Below are positions 31,161 to 43,390 of a DNA stretch of 64,000 nt, one piece after another. This DNA is from Podospora bellae-mahoneyi (Eukaryota > Ascomycota > Sordariomycetes > Sordariales > Podosporaceae), in the NCBI RefSeq assembly GCF_035222275.1, contig NW_026946359.1:868001-932000 (forward strand). The letters are read 5' to 3'. Made by a program: the position numbers and the translations under genes. Numbering within the stretch: the stretch's first letter is position 1; every line of letters begins with the position of its first letter. The notes beneath the pieces were generated by a model, which made no database searches, was not told the origin of the DNA, and saw only the letters and a list, made by a program, of their open reading frames with translations.

Positions 31161-34100
31161 GGCGGGCCAAAGGTGGTCTTCACACGACGCAGAGAAGGAT
31201 GGCCTGATGCAAAAGCTTACAGAGAGAACCACAGAATGAAACGAATGGAACCGGGGAGGAATATGTTCCAGGTCAGACATCGAGCCTGGCTGCTCTGGAT
31301 CGTGTATAACTTGGACACCATCCCGGTGCTACTTACCAACCACCCTACATCAATGCAGCTTCCCTCGGCCTCTGCTGGCCTGATCATCCACAACGCAGGA
31401 GAACAGACTAAAGGAGCGACCGCTGTGAAAGGAGAGGTAGGCATGCAGTTGTTCCTGGCTCGAGAGCAAACTCTGAATCCGACCCACTCACGGTTCGATA
31501 TCGTTCTAGTCTGCAAGCAGGAAGCCGTACAGGGAGTGCCACTTGCCAATGTCTTTTGACCCGACGACTGAGCTGGGCCGCTGCAAGACAAGATGCTTGG
31601 TGAACGAATGAGGGGTGGACAAGAGGTCAAGAAGTATCCGCGAAGAAGCTGCATGCTGTGGTAGTCGTTGATGCTGGTCACTCAAAAATGATTGGCCAAT
31701 CTCTCCTGCTTAGCTGGAGCGGAGCAGCCGGCCCGTCCCTACTGTCAACCAGCGAAGTCGCTCAGATAAATCGTGATTGTTAGGTATACTGTACTGCTTT
31801 TGTCTCGTACCCCTGGAAGCCCTATCCATAAACATGATAGGAACTTCTGAGCCGCGTTAGGCTATCTGCAAGAGGACCGATTAAGGGGAGATGTGACTCT
31901 GGCTGCAACGAGTCTCCACTCTTGTCCTGTCATCACACACTTGGTAAGAAATGGCTAATCAAGGGGGGGAGTGGATGCCAAAATCCCCCCTCTAGCCGCT
32001 CTATAAGAAGACATAGTCGATCAAGAGCCAACCGGAATGGGGCCAAGAATAGGGCGAGCTTGAAACTTGAAGCTGGGAGTGGAGGTGTCGGTCGGGACAG
32101 TTCCGGCGAGAGAGTGCAGATGCGAAGGGTGTTGTCGTGCACAGTGCCGCAGAATGTCGGCATTATCTACTCCCTTTGTGAGAGAATCTTGGCTGATATC
32201 CGGAAGCATTGGCGCTTAGCACGGCCGATGAACCTTTTTTGATGCGGAGGAGAATGGTAGATGAAAGCCCTTCGGCGGGGATCTATGAAGTCACTGAACA
32301 TCTCTTGATATGTCAGCGGCATTGTGGCTCGGGTCTGGACCGCGACTTCGTGCCCAATATTACCTCACCCTATCACTCCACGGCTTCAATCGTGGGACAA
32401 GCCTAGGCCGAAAGCATGGGCGTGGGATGAGCGCCGAAGGACCCCCTCGGCCGCACGATCTTGCTTTGGGCCGCGAGAGCCCATCTCGGTCGAGTATTTG
32501 ATTCAATGCCAATGAATGGGTTCGGTAGATCGATGGCTAACTAACAGCTCGGGGTGTTGGTTGTAGCGGACACACCGAGATGGGAAGTCATCGCAGCCTG
32601 CTTGCTGAAGCCAAAAATGCATCACGCTCGAAGAGGAACTGGTCGAATTGGGGGACCCATCATTCCGCTCAGCCGCTGCAAGTATGCCTGATGGCTGTGG
32701 TTGTGTCATTGAATCGTTAGCGTTTTGTGGGGTTTGATGGGGAGTTCTGCATGCTGTAGCTTGATTCATATCGACGGGCACCATCCACATCGCGCGTTTC
32801 AACCTTCCAGATCAACTCGAGGCACTGGCTGATATCGATTGCATTGGTCAGCTCGTGTCTGGATGATGGATCGAAGGGTGTATGCCAGTAAGGGTGTAGC
32901 TAGTCGACCAACTTTTGCTGAAATCATAGTTCCTTTCGACCGGCCGCGGGCGCGAACGCAAGTAGGATTGGTTTGAAAAGCTTCGAGACGAGAGGTGAAA
33001 GTTGAGTGAGGGTATAGATGGTTGTTGAATGCGAGTTTGCGTTCGCTCCAACAGTGGTTAAGCATTGCAAGAACCTTGAAACGCACCATGAGGTTGTTGT
33101 CAGGAGCTTCGGGCGCAGGATAGTGGACAAGCGCATGACAGAGTTTGGGTGGACCATCCAGGGGCAACCCATGCCATTCCGAAAGAGAGGGGGTTGCTCA
33201 AGAAGCCATGGTACAGCAAAACCCGAACCAGCGGGGTAGCACGCGTTTCCCACCTGACCACCGAGAGATGTGAACTCAAAGCTCTTTTATGTTCTTGAGC
33301 TGGTCGAAAGCATCTCAAAGAGAAAAGTCATCCTTTCGCTGACCATCTTCAAGATGGGTCCGGCTCCATTCTGGAGCTGGTTAGGTGGGCCATCGAGTTT
33401 GCGACCCTCAGCCTCTCCGGGCAATCCGCTCTGTGTCGTTGATGAGCACAATCATGGTCTGCCTGACGTCCATGAAGTTGAGATCTTGAAATCGAATCTT
33501 GCCTGGTTGTTTGCGTTGCTAAGGAGGCCTGTCCGCGTTAGGTAATCACAGTATGGGACTGTGTATGAGGGTGAAAAAATCACCCAGTAGATTTCTCCCC
33601 CTAGGGGTTGATAGGCGGGCTGAAACGTCCCGAGAGGACGGTACAAACGCTCTGCCCAGAGCGATGAACAGCATCCCTTCACAGTGGCAAAGCCAAAAGA
33701 ACCCTACTTCTTCGTAGTTGTAGCTTGCCCTGCCCCGAGGAGAAGCCCACGGGTAATGTGCCTGTGATCTCTCCTGAGCTAGAGAGACCCATCAAGGCTT
33801 CCATTTCATAGTCTCGGTAGTAGGTAGTAACTGGTCTCTAGGTCGCACAACTGCATACGACATTCGCGAACCCCGTCATGTAGTGCAGTAGTCTCTCGAT
33901 GTTGAAATAAAGATCCATGGTTGTAAGTGGTTGCCGAGTTGGAACCGAGAATATTCCCTCCGGAACTCTGAAGTTTGGAAAGTTCTCAAGGACACCGGGA
34001 CAGGTGCCTAGATGCATCCGATACATTGATTACTGGCGCCATGATGCTCGCAAGATGCCACGGCGGGGAGACCTAGGAGTGTTGTACTCGGTCTCAATGT

Positions 34101-37100
34101 TGTGAAACCAAGCATTGTAGCTGGATCAGAGGAAGCTAGTTCCTGTGTTTTTTGACCAGGCCCCATTTCCAGTGCTTGATGCTCATCAGGGCCGTGATGA
34201 AGATTGCTAAAATCCGACACGCCTCGGGCTGCGTTCAGTTCGTCCTATAACGAAGGCCTGTAAATGTCAGTCGGGGAAACTAAAATTGGCTCGGATTTCA
34301 ACGGCCGTTTAGCGATGAGATTGGTCGCTGGGTGGTGTGATGTGTGGTGTCGAACTTGCGTTTACTTATCCTCTGCGTCAAGGAAATGTGTAGTTTGTCA
34401 CACGCACTACTATCTGGGCTGGATGGCTGGAGCCAAGACCTGGTGGATCCCGGGCCGAGCCCCGGATATTTAGGTGGAGCTTTGCAAGGGCAAGGGTTCT
34501 CCGGGTTGTGGGGTTTGGGCGGACACCTCGCACCAGAAAAATTGCGGAAAAGTTGACGACGGACGACCCACGACCAAGTACCTACATATCGAATGAATCA
34601 AATTACTGTAGGATCATACTGTAGTCAAAAGTGAAGCTTAGACACAATGCATCGCAGGTATCTCTGCAAGCCACAAATTGCCTAAGGGTGTTTGTCAGAC
34701 CGTGCTCCTTCTCGATTCGCTTCTGTGCATAGAAAGATCGGGTATGACTACCCCGCGGTTTTGTGTTCACCATCATGTCTTAATTCTCCCGTAACACCCT
34801 CCATTTGCGTGGCCCAGTCTGACTGGCAGCGGCTTGCGTAGATCTGCTGTACCCTTCTGACGTCTCCCTGATTTGACGATGGGTATGGTTGAGGGTGGCA
34901 GTCGGTCCTACCGGATCTCAACGAGTGGGTTTGCCGTTTGGGAATCTTATAGCAATCTGTTTTGACGTCAGACATACCCACTGTGAGGTTTGACGTGGAC
35001 GCTTGAGGCTCTGACATTCCTTTGCCAAGTTCCCGAGTCAAGGAAGAGCCCCGGATGCCCTACGGGTGGGTCAAACGTGTTCCTTTCAAGGTGTGGGGTT
35101 GTGGGAGCGTGGCGGGTCGAAAGCAGGAACCAAAATTGGCGTCAATCAATGTTTCATGCTGCAATGGATGGGCAGCACTTTTACACTATAGGGGATCCAT
35201 TACGACGTGCCTGAAGGCCTTTTAACCCACCTACTCTCACATACGACGGTCGTTCTTGTAAGTTGAAGCCGACCGTCAGTTGAATCGTTGGCATACTGAC
35301 CGATTGGAATTGCATCGCGGCAGCCACGTGAAGGGCGCCAAGCAGTAGAATCCAGTTCACTTTGATTCGTCCAACACTCAGGCCCTGGTCCATGCCACTG
35401 ACATTGTCAAAGTGGAACCGAGCTGGACAATGCATTTGTCATGTCGAGTCAAAGCCAATGAACTCGAAGAGGTCACAGTCCGGAACCGTGGTTCTGTTAC
35501 CAAACGGAAAGGGCGGGGTCAGAGCTCAACCAACATAACCACCGGCACCGCGTTTTTCTTCTAGCATACCCCATGATCCCCAACTCCCCCACTTATCATA
35601 TCAAGCCAGGGCCGCATCTTCAGGTTATCAAAGACTGCGTGGAGCATGGAAGTGTGCTAAACTAGTGTACATCGATCGGATTGGTAGAGCTGATTGGTCA
35701 AGATTAGTTTCCGCCATTTTGAAAAGGTTTCCGTATCAGCTCCGTTTCTGTGAATAGCACCCCATTCACGACACCATCAGAAATAGGATGGGCAATTCAC
35801 AAGCCGAAGCATGTCGAGCGGGTATTAATCTGGATGGGAGCGGGCGGCCAGCAACGAAACCGGTGAGGTATGCACCTCGACGACTGGACGTACAACCAAC
35901 AACCGGGCAGTCAGTTGTCTGTCAGTTATCACATCGAGCTTATCCCCTGTCCTCCCGTCGCATCCAATGCCGCTCTTTTTCCCACCCTCGATGGCCTGAC
36001 CAGATGACCGCTTTTACACCGCGCATTGAGGTTCCATCGACATCCATGCACGCACTTTGCAACTTGCGTTATCTCGAGACTCACGGACCCGGCTTTGCTG
36101 CCCCATGTCCGCCCAATTTTTGGGTGGTGCTCATTAGCCAAGCACTGGTCAGCTTGCGCCTTCCCGGCGACCGGTGAATCACTTTTCTTCGCCCATCTCC
36201 TCCAAAGCTCACACCGATTCCCTTCCTTTGCAAGTAAACGAGACAATCGCATTCAACCCCCGACAATTCCAGTCCCCACCGCGCAACAAGGCACCTTCAA
36301 CCCCGTCCAGCCCGTAAGACAACACGCGTGTATTACCGCGAACCATTGGGTGGCACAGGACAACTCCCGCCGCTGAGCCTTGACCGGTGCCCTCACCGAC
36401 CTGCCCATCAGCATCACGCCCCTCACGCCCAACCTCGACTCCACTCCCGTCCAGGAGTCTCTGGCCTACCCCGTCAACAGGGCCCATATCGCCCGCGCTG
36501 CTGGCGCAATTGCGTGCCGTCACCAGATTTGTGGACCTGGGAGGAGCCGTACCATAGTCTCGGCTACCACACCCTGGCCAGCTCCTCTCTCTACGACATC
36601 CTTTCTTTGACAGCACGGCGCCGTCTGAAAGCAACGACGACGGCCAAAAGACGGCACTAGCGGGCAAGGGAACACACGCAAGATCTCCCCTCCAAGGCTG
36701 TTTTTGCGCAGATCTGGGGGTGGTGGTAACCGAGCAGTAGATTGTGTTCCCCCTTTCTGCTTGCTTGCCTGCCGACCGAGGATCTTGGCTTGGATTCACG
36801 CCCCTCTCCTCCTCGCGAGCCCCCTTGTCACCCCTCCTCGCCTCGTGTCGTTCCGACTCTTCCTGACCTAGTTCCGTCCGCAGCCGGCTGCACCGACTGC
36901 TGCTCAGTTGTGTCTTGCTGCAGCTCCCCATCGGTCGTACGGGGCTGTCGTCCCCGTGGCGATGGCGCTTTTGTGAGACGCCTACGTTTCTGCGTCTTTG
37001 CAACCCCCCTCACCACCAGTTCGAGGGGCCACCTGCCTGACCTTGGGGTCGGAGCAGGTTCCCCCTTGGTTGCCTTTGTGCGCCGCCGGGTGCTGCTGCT

Positions 37101-37236
37101 TGCTCACATTCCCAGAGTTTGTGCTTCCCTGCTTGCCAGGGTCGTATCCACACCGGTGTACATACCGACCAAGTACACCCTAGGTCTCTATTGACCTCGA
37201 ATTGCCCAGTGGAATACCTCTTGATTGTCCTTCACC
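31161..37236. other. Six-kb region without a supported gene, probable leader/promoter of the Zn-cluster gene
   Basis: No frame has a recognisable domain, a plausible exon chain or sustained codon bias. The longest (36209-37003, minus, 264 codons) is Arg/Gly/Ser noise. Base composition looks similar to the flanking DNA, without the strong AT shift of RIP-mutated repeats. The last about 500 bp before 37237 are C/T-rich, as in fungal transcription start areas. A long promoter and leader of the downstream regulator is the simplest reading; a non-coding RNA gene cannot be excluded. Confidence 0.5.
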
Positions 37237-40201
37237 ATGGTAAGAAGACTGTCTCTCGTTGTTGAGCTCGCTGCCGGCAGGCTGCATGGTGGCAGTCACC
37301 GACTTCTGTCTCTGAACTTGGTCTTCCCTGCACATGTCCCCGAGCCATGTCGCCGCCTGCTTTCACCTTGACCTCACATAGGTACTCTACACGCCAAACA
37401 CATCTCCACATATACGCTCCCCTTTCACTCGAACCAACTCACCTTGATCCCCTACACCCCTCCCTCACGTCACTCACATATTTCCTTCCCCTCAGCCCCC
37501 TCCGAATTCCTACTATGATCGGGGCTTGCTCACCGACCCTTACCTTGTGAACCACCACCTCCTTGTGCTGCCCCCCTTTTTGCTTTCGTTGTACAGCCAG
37601 TTGATGATTTTTTTGTCTAGAACAACGCCGTCAGAAAACGGAGGGCTCATCCCTTCGAGGATCCCCCTTCAGAGCCAGTGCTCCAGGATTGGACTTATTC
37701 CTCAGCGGAGCCACCTGCTCTATTCCACCTCAACACCAAGCTTGATCAATACACGCCGCAAGACTTCTCCAACATATACGTTGAGCTTCCGCTGGAGGAC
37801 GTGTGGTGTCATCCTCCGCTACGCGAGAGCGCCGCTTCCTATCTCAATGTGTCTGTGAACCAGGTCGAGAACTGGTTCGACTCGAGCAACTGGCACAACC
37901 CGCACAAGAGACAGCGTCTCAGCACCCCAAATCTCCTCATGGCGCCCAATTCTGGAGATCTTATCGGCCAGGGTGACCACGAGAAGTCACCTCTCTCGGG
38001 CGACGGCTGGCCTGGATGGACCAGCCAGAGGCTGGCGCAATGTTTTTCGAGCCTTTGCTCCCCATGTGACCCCGCACCAAGTAAGTTTCCACACAATCAC
38101 GCCTGGCCCTCCGTCTCCTTGGTGTGGTGCTGATGCTGCCTCCAGGCTATCGGCCGCTTCCTCAGACACCAGTCTATGAATATGGCCCAGGCATGGCGCC
38201 CGTCCCTGGGCCCAGTATGGCTCCCATTTCACCGCAGGAGCGCACCCTGACGATTTCGCCCTCAAATCAAGCAAGTGTTCTCGTTCGTGATGATCCGGCA
38301 GCCATGGCTCGATATTACCCGCCTCTGCAGCCGACACACGTAGTAGGTATGCCGCCATCCACAACAAGGGAGGAGATGGTCTATCCGGTTGCGCCGCCGG
38401 GGCTTGGAGATGGTCTTCATCACGGACCTAATTACACAGCTCCAGGATCGCACTGCCTTATGGGCTCCACCATCAAGTCCGAAGCTCTTTCTGTCATGTA
38501 CGGTGGGGGGGTTGTCACCACACAATATGGCGCTTCAATTGGAGAACTAGCTAGTCTTCCGGACCTCTACGGCCTGGGTCACAAGGACGACACTGATAGG
38601 CCAGATGGCCCAAACTTTGACACGTATCCTGCGCATAGAAACGTCCCGGCAAGACGAGGTGCATTCAAGGATCAAGAGCTGAGAGCCAAGACCGCGCAGA
38701 CCAGGAAGATGGGCAGCTGTATTCGATGCAAGATGCAGCGCATCCGTGTGAGTCTTTTCCCTTGATCTACAGTTCAGTTCAGTGTAAAACACGTGCTAAT
38801 CCTCACCAGTGCAATCTGGACCCTGAAAACGAGAATGGTCCGTGCATCGCCTGCAGAAAGGTCAACGTCAGCACCAGAATTTACCGGCTCAACTGCTTGC
38901 GGTTGAAGATTGTCGACTGCAAACTCTACAAGCCGGGCCAGGTTCCTGGTCATGAGTGGACCAGCCGCTGGAAGGACAGCGTGCTCGATGATATCGAGGT
39001 CTGGGCTCCTGGAGAGCAGAGGACGATTCGTGTGACGGAAGGATACACAAATATGTTTGTGGAGCTGCGCGTCAAAGAGTTTGTCCCTCAGCCAGGAGAC
39101 AAGTTGGAGAGAACCTGGGTGGACAAGAACGGCGTGAAGCAGAGGCGAGAAATCCCGCCGTTCGCCATTGTCGATCTCGAGGATGCGAAAAACTCTTACA
39201 GCCGCTACATCAAGCGCGGTCTGGAGAACTGCTGCATGCGCCTGCTGGGTGCTCGGGACAAACTGCTTCACAGAACATACTTTTTCGCCATCAGCAGAGC
39301 CAGAGATGGCCGAGACCATTCCTTGACGGAATCAGAACGGGGTCTCTTGGGACTCACTCTTGACCTTTGGATGACGGCACGGCTCACCACGAAGACGCTC
39401 GAGATTGTCGGGAACGAGAGGCTTGGCATGCCCCTGGACTTGATCAACGACCCGACCAATGACATGCATCGGAAGACGCCTGTCCCACCTGTGCTCGGGG
39501 CTCAGATCGATTCGTTCTTGATACACCAAATTCAGTCACACCTCCGCCGAAAGACGCTTGAAGAGCTTCAAAAGATGACGCAGGAGAAGAAGCAAAAGAC
39601 ATGGCTGACTACCTACCTTGTGACTTTTATTTTACTGCACAACATCGGTCTTGTTACGAAGCATGATGCAAATTATGCCAGGAAGCACGGGATGAAGGTT
39701 GGTGACCCCGCTGTCTGCAAGTCATGGGTTCCTGGAACTGACAAGATGTGATCACAGAGACATTGGGCGAGAGAAGACAGCGTCAAGGAGTATGAAATGG
39801 GTTAGTCCATGCTCATGACCAGTTGTGATGGGCAACACTGACGGCGCGTTAGGAGCCAACACCCTGCTTGCCTACTTCCACTACTGCAATAAGGGCATCT
39901 ACCCTTTCTCTGCCGAGTGCAGGGATGCCGACCTTCGAAGTCTGGCAGAACTTGATGACGATGCCATTGAGCTCGTTCACTACACCAGAAAGTACGTCGC
40001 GGAGCATAGTAAGTACTTCCACAGACCTCCATCTGTCTCGTGGAACCAGCAGCTGACCCCCGGTGTGTAGAAGCGCAATGGGAAAGCATGTGGAAGAACG
40101 AAGGCGATTGGAAGGATCAGGGCCTCAAGAAGTACGAGGATGAGTACTATTATGTGAGCCAATTGTTCGAACCGAACTGGCAGCCACGCAACATGGCCTA
40201 A
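37237..40201 (+). CDS. Zn-cluster (Zn2Cys6-like) transcription factor, 777 aa, eight exons
   Basis: Probable DNA-binding regulator. Exons: 37237-37239 (only the ATG), 37496-37546, 37621-38080, 38146-38747, 38810-39697, 39758-39800, 39853-40008 and 40071-40201; they sum to 778 codons including the stop. The start reads MPPPNSYYDRGLLTDPYL. A conserved N-terminal block (DVWCHPPLRESAASYLNVSV, NQVENWFDSSNWHNP) precedes a long Pro/Gly linker. The cysteine cluster lies at 363-401: C-x2-C-x6-C-x10-C-x2-C-x13-C, built across the intron at 38748. The last spacing is wider than in classical Zn2Cys6 proteins (about 6-9). A long helical C-terminal region follows (residues 402-777; WTSRWKDSVLDDIEVW, CNKGIYPFSAECRDADLRSL). 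The donors at 37547 (GTGAAC) and 39698 (GTTGGT) are weak, so those joins are less sure. The target genes are unknown. Confidence 0.82.
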
Positions 40202-43200
40202 GAGACCTAATGCAGGTGCAGAGAAAGAGGATGTGAGAAGGGGTCTTTGAGAGTTGACTTTGGAATCTTTGTTGGAAACAGATGGACGAGCCGGGCCTCT
40301 GATGCTCATGAAACATTGCCGGCGGGGAGTTTGACGGCCTCCTTTGGGCTTCGCGCGTTCCCTTCAGCTTGTGTCACTTTGTACGACTACTCCTCTTGTC
40401 ACTATAGTCACCCCCCACCAACAGCATTGTCGATAGGGGAGGACACAGTATCAAGTGTTTTGACTGTTCATTCGACCACAGCGTCTCTGCCCATTTGACA
40501 CGGAGTGTGCATAGTGACCGGATTGATCCGCCAAACAGCCGTTTTTTGTCATCAGATCATGGCAAGATGTAATGTTGGTGTGCCTCCGTCACCCCACACT
40601 TGCAAGCCAGCGTCGTAGCGGCTGCGGTTGACTTCCTGGCTGGGCTTCATCGAGCCCCCCCCCCGCATTGAGCTAGTCCCAGAAAGGAATAGATCATTTG
40701 ATCATTGAACCAGGGCTGAAGTGTGATCGCCAAGCCTTCGAGGTTCCTGTCCACTGCTCTCAGTATCTCTTGCCTACGCAACGACACGGCACCACGATCC
40801 ATATTCCAACAAACAAAATCTGTAAATGGATCGTGTAGAACCGCTGCTCTGCGCCTTTCCGAGGTCCCTGATGCGGCTCGTCCGATTTTTCTTTTTTGTT
40901 TTCTTGTGTGACGAGACAGCAGCGGCAGTGAGCCGTCCCGCTGTCCCGGCCCTTCCCATCATCCTCTTCTTCTTTCGACCCGAGCTTCGCGACCTTGACC
41001 GGCCGGCAACCTACACATCGAGGGTGCCAAACATGGACAAAAAAGGCATTACGGCACCTGCTCTGCGTGCTTGGCTCTGTAGATGTTTACCAATGCAGAG
41101 TAGCCTGGCTACTGGCCTTGCGCCTCTGCTGCAGTTGGAGCTTGCATATGCAATGCAGTATCCCGCAGCTCATTCCACAAGCGCCTTGAGATTTTCGACT
41201 TCCTGGTTTCAACAAAGGAACTTTTTAGACTCCCGTCGTGGATAGGCGCCAATGCTGTGGCAGCATGCAAGATCGTCCGGCCGTGATACTCAACTGCGAG
41301 TTTCATGGTAAGCCATGTCTCCCCAAACCCCCTTGTTCCTTTCCCATACCACAATGGCCCATTTGACACGCTTCTAGATGGCTATTGTGTTTTCCATCCA
41401 TTTCCCTTTTCCCATGTTGCACTGTTGCATTGTTTAAAACCTGATCTGCTCTTGGCTGGGCTGCTGGAAGATCTTTTCCTTCTTTTTATTGCCGCCCTAG
41501 CAGGCAATGGAAGAGGCCTTCCTGCCCAGCTTCACATCTTGACATCGCGCCACCTCACTCATGTCGTGCCCGGAAACACACAGACCGGTCATCGTATCTG
41601 TCGGCAGCTCCCATCCAGAGAACGGCACCGATCGACGCATTGGCGGAGCTCTCCCTCTCACCGGTCAACTCAGCCAGAGGGTTTGCCGCCAACAGTGGTG
41701 CCTTCCGTTCTCGTCTCATGGGGCTATCGTACCTACCCAGGAGAGTCGTCCGAGTTCTTTTCCCGCTCCTTCCCGCCATACCTACCTACGTACCTACCTA
41801 GTGCCCTGAAGCCAGACCCCGCCGTCGCGATCCGGTGGTGTGACAGCAACTAGTGGAGTCTCTGGTGCGCCGTCGAGAACCTGGAAGGACCGCATCCGAT
41901 GGATGGATGTTCTTGCCTCTGTCTCCATGGTATGCTCCATCTTCGCTCATCGCCCTCGCGCAGGGCATCGGCCGGCTGGGTCGGCCTTGCTTGCTGCACC
42001 ATATCATGTGGGAAATCAAGGAGATCCCGCCCCGTTGGCCACTAGTTCGTGTCAAGGTACCTATCACTTTGCAGTCTTTGGTTTCCACGTCCGGGTCCTG
42101 CCCGACCAGCTTCGTCAGGGACCGTCGTGTAAGGCAATAGTCTCGATCTTCATGGCTACACCACACCACAGGGCACCTTGATGAGGAGCTTGTCTGAGGC
42201 AAGTGCCCAAAGCAGCGAATCGTGGTGCATTGGGCGGAACTGCAATCGAAGCTGCTTTCACCTCTCCAAGGGCGTTCGTTTCAATTACATGCTCAGGCTT
42301 TTCTTCATGAATCCATTCCTGCTTGGTCGTCCTCTCCTCTCAGCAGCGACTTCCGCTTAGGCTAGCTTGGGCTGGCCCGAGACCGGTCTAGTCGTAATTG
42401 GGATTTCCCGCTTTTGGTTCCATACAGTTGTCACTGCCAACCCCACACATTTCATAGCTACCAGACTACTAGGAGTTAGGAAAGAACGTACTTGACTGAC
42501 CGAGTCATGTCGATCGACCCAAACGGTCAGGACACCTGCATTCAAAAATTTTGAAGCCTCCAACCGCATTTTTGCGCGGACAGGGTCAAGAGCCTGGAGC
42601 AAGTACTCGCATAGCACCTCTCCCACACCCCTGGCTCCCATCTTTCTACATCCCACTCCGTCGCGAGTCATCCACCTTGGTTGGGCCAGGGCAACGTCAA
42701 GTGGTGCTCTCTTGGACAGCTAAAGACGGCCGTTTTTCCATTGGTGACCTGAAACTCGCATGGCTGCTATCAGCACTTCGGAGGAAGTTCAGCATCTTTC
42801 TGTCTGTCCATGCCCAAGTTCGAGTATCGCTACTCCTTGTGCCTGCCGGGCATACTAAGCGAGTTAAGATATCTCTACTTCATGCCGTGCCTCACAGGCC
42901 CTGGCCTGAGCAGCCCTAGCATGTACCTTCCTGCCAGCTTCCACTGGCTACCCGTGTGGCTGCTTCTCAACATCATCGCCTGTTCCTTTCGTTCTTGTGT
43001 AAGCACCACAACCTGTCTTCCGGCCAGGTCAATGGCGGGACGGCTACGGTCCTCGCCGTGTCGTTATTTCCCACCAGCTCACCGGTTTCCTGGGATCGGA
43101 CAGCGGCAGCAAATGGAATTGGGCAAGCACAAAGAGGTCAAGTTGATAAAACTATATCAGTCCGACTTTTCTTCCCCCAAACCTGACTTCTCTCTCGTTC

Positions 43201-43390
43201 TTTCCCTCCTCACTCGTCTTCATTTCATTTCTCTGTCCTGTGTCTTCGTATCCACAGCATACACGTCCGGGCACCATTGTCTCTCTCTTCGAAAACTGTT
43301 AAAGTCTATTCTCGGTCATCTGTTAGACCGGTACCAACCTGCTCTCACCCGTTTACGTTACATCGAACCAGCTCTCAACATTTTCCCACC
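40202..43390. other. Three-kb intergenic region upstream of the dioxygenase gene
   Basis: Open frames here (up to 252 codons at 42810-43568, overlapping the real gene start) lack domains and disagree with the frame of the next gene. The last about 200 bp are C/T-rich, a usual feature of fungal promoters near the transcription start. A short TACC/CTAC repeat lies near 41780-41800. Confidence 0.5.

Noticed and set aside
36209-37003. 264-codon minus-strand frame
   Set aside because: Arg/Gly/Ser-rich composition without domains, opposite a C/T-rich leader; no start context and no conserved motif.
31161-37236. RIP-mutated transposon remains in the long gap
   Set aside because: No AT shift, no long inverted or direct repeats and no transposase-like frame were seen by eye.
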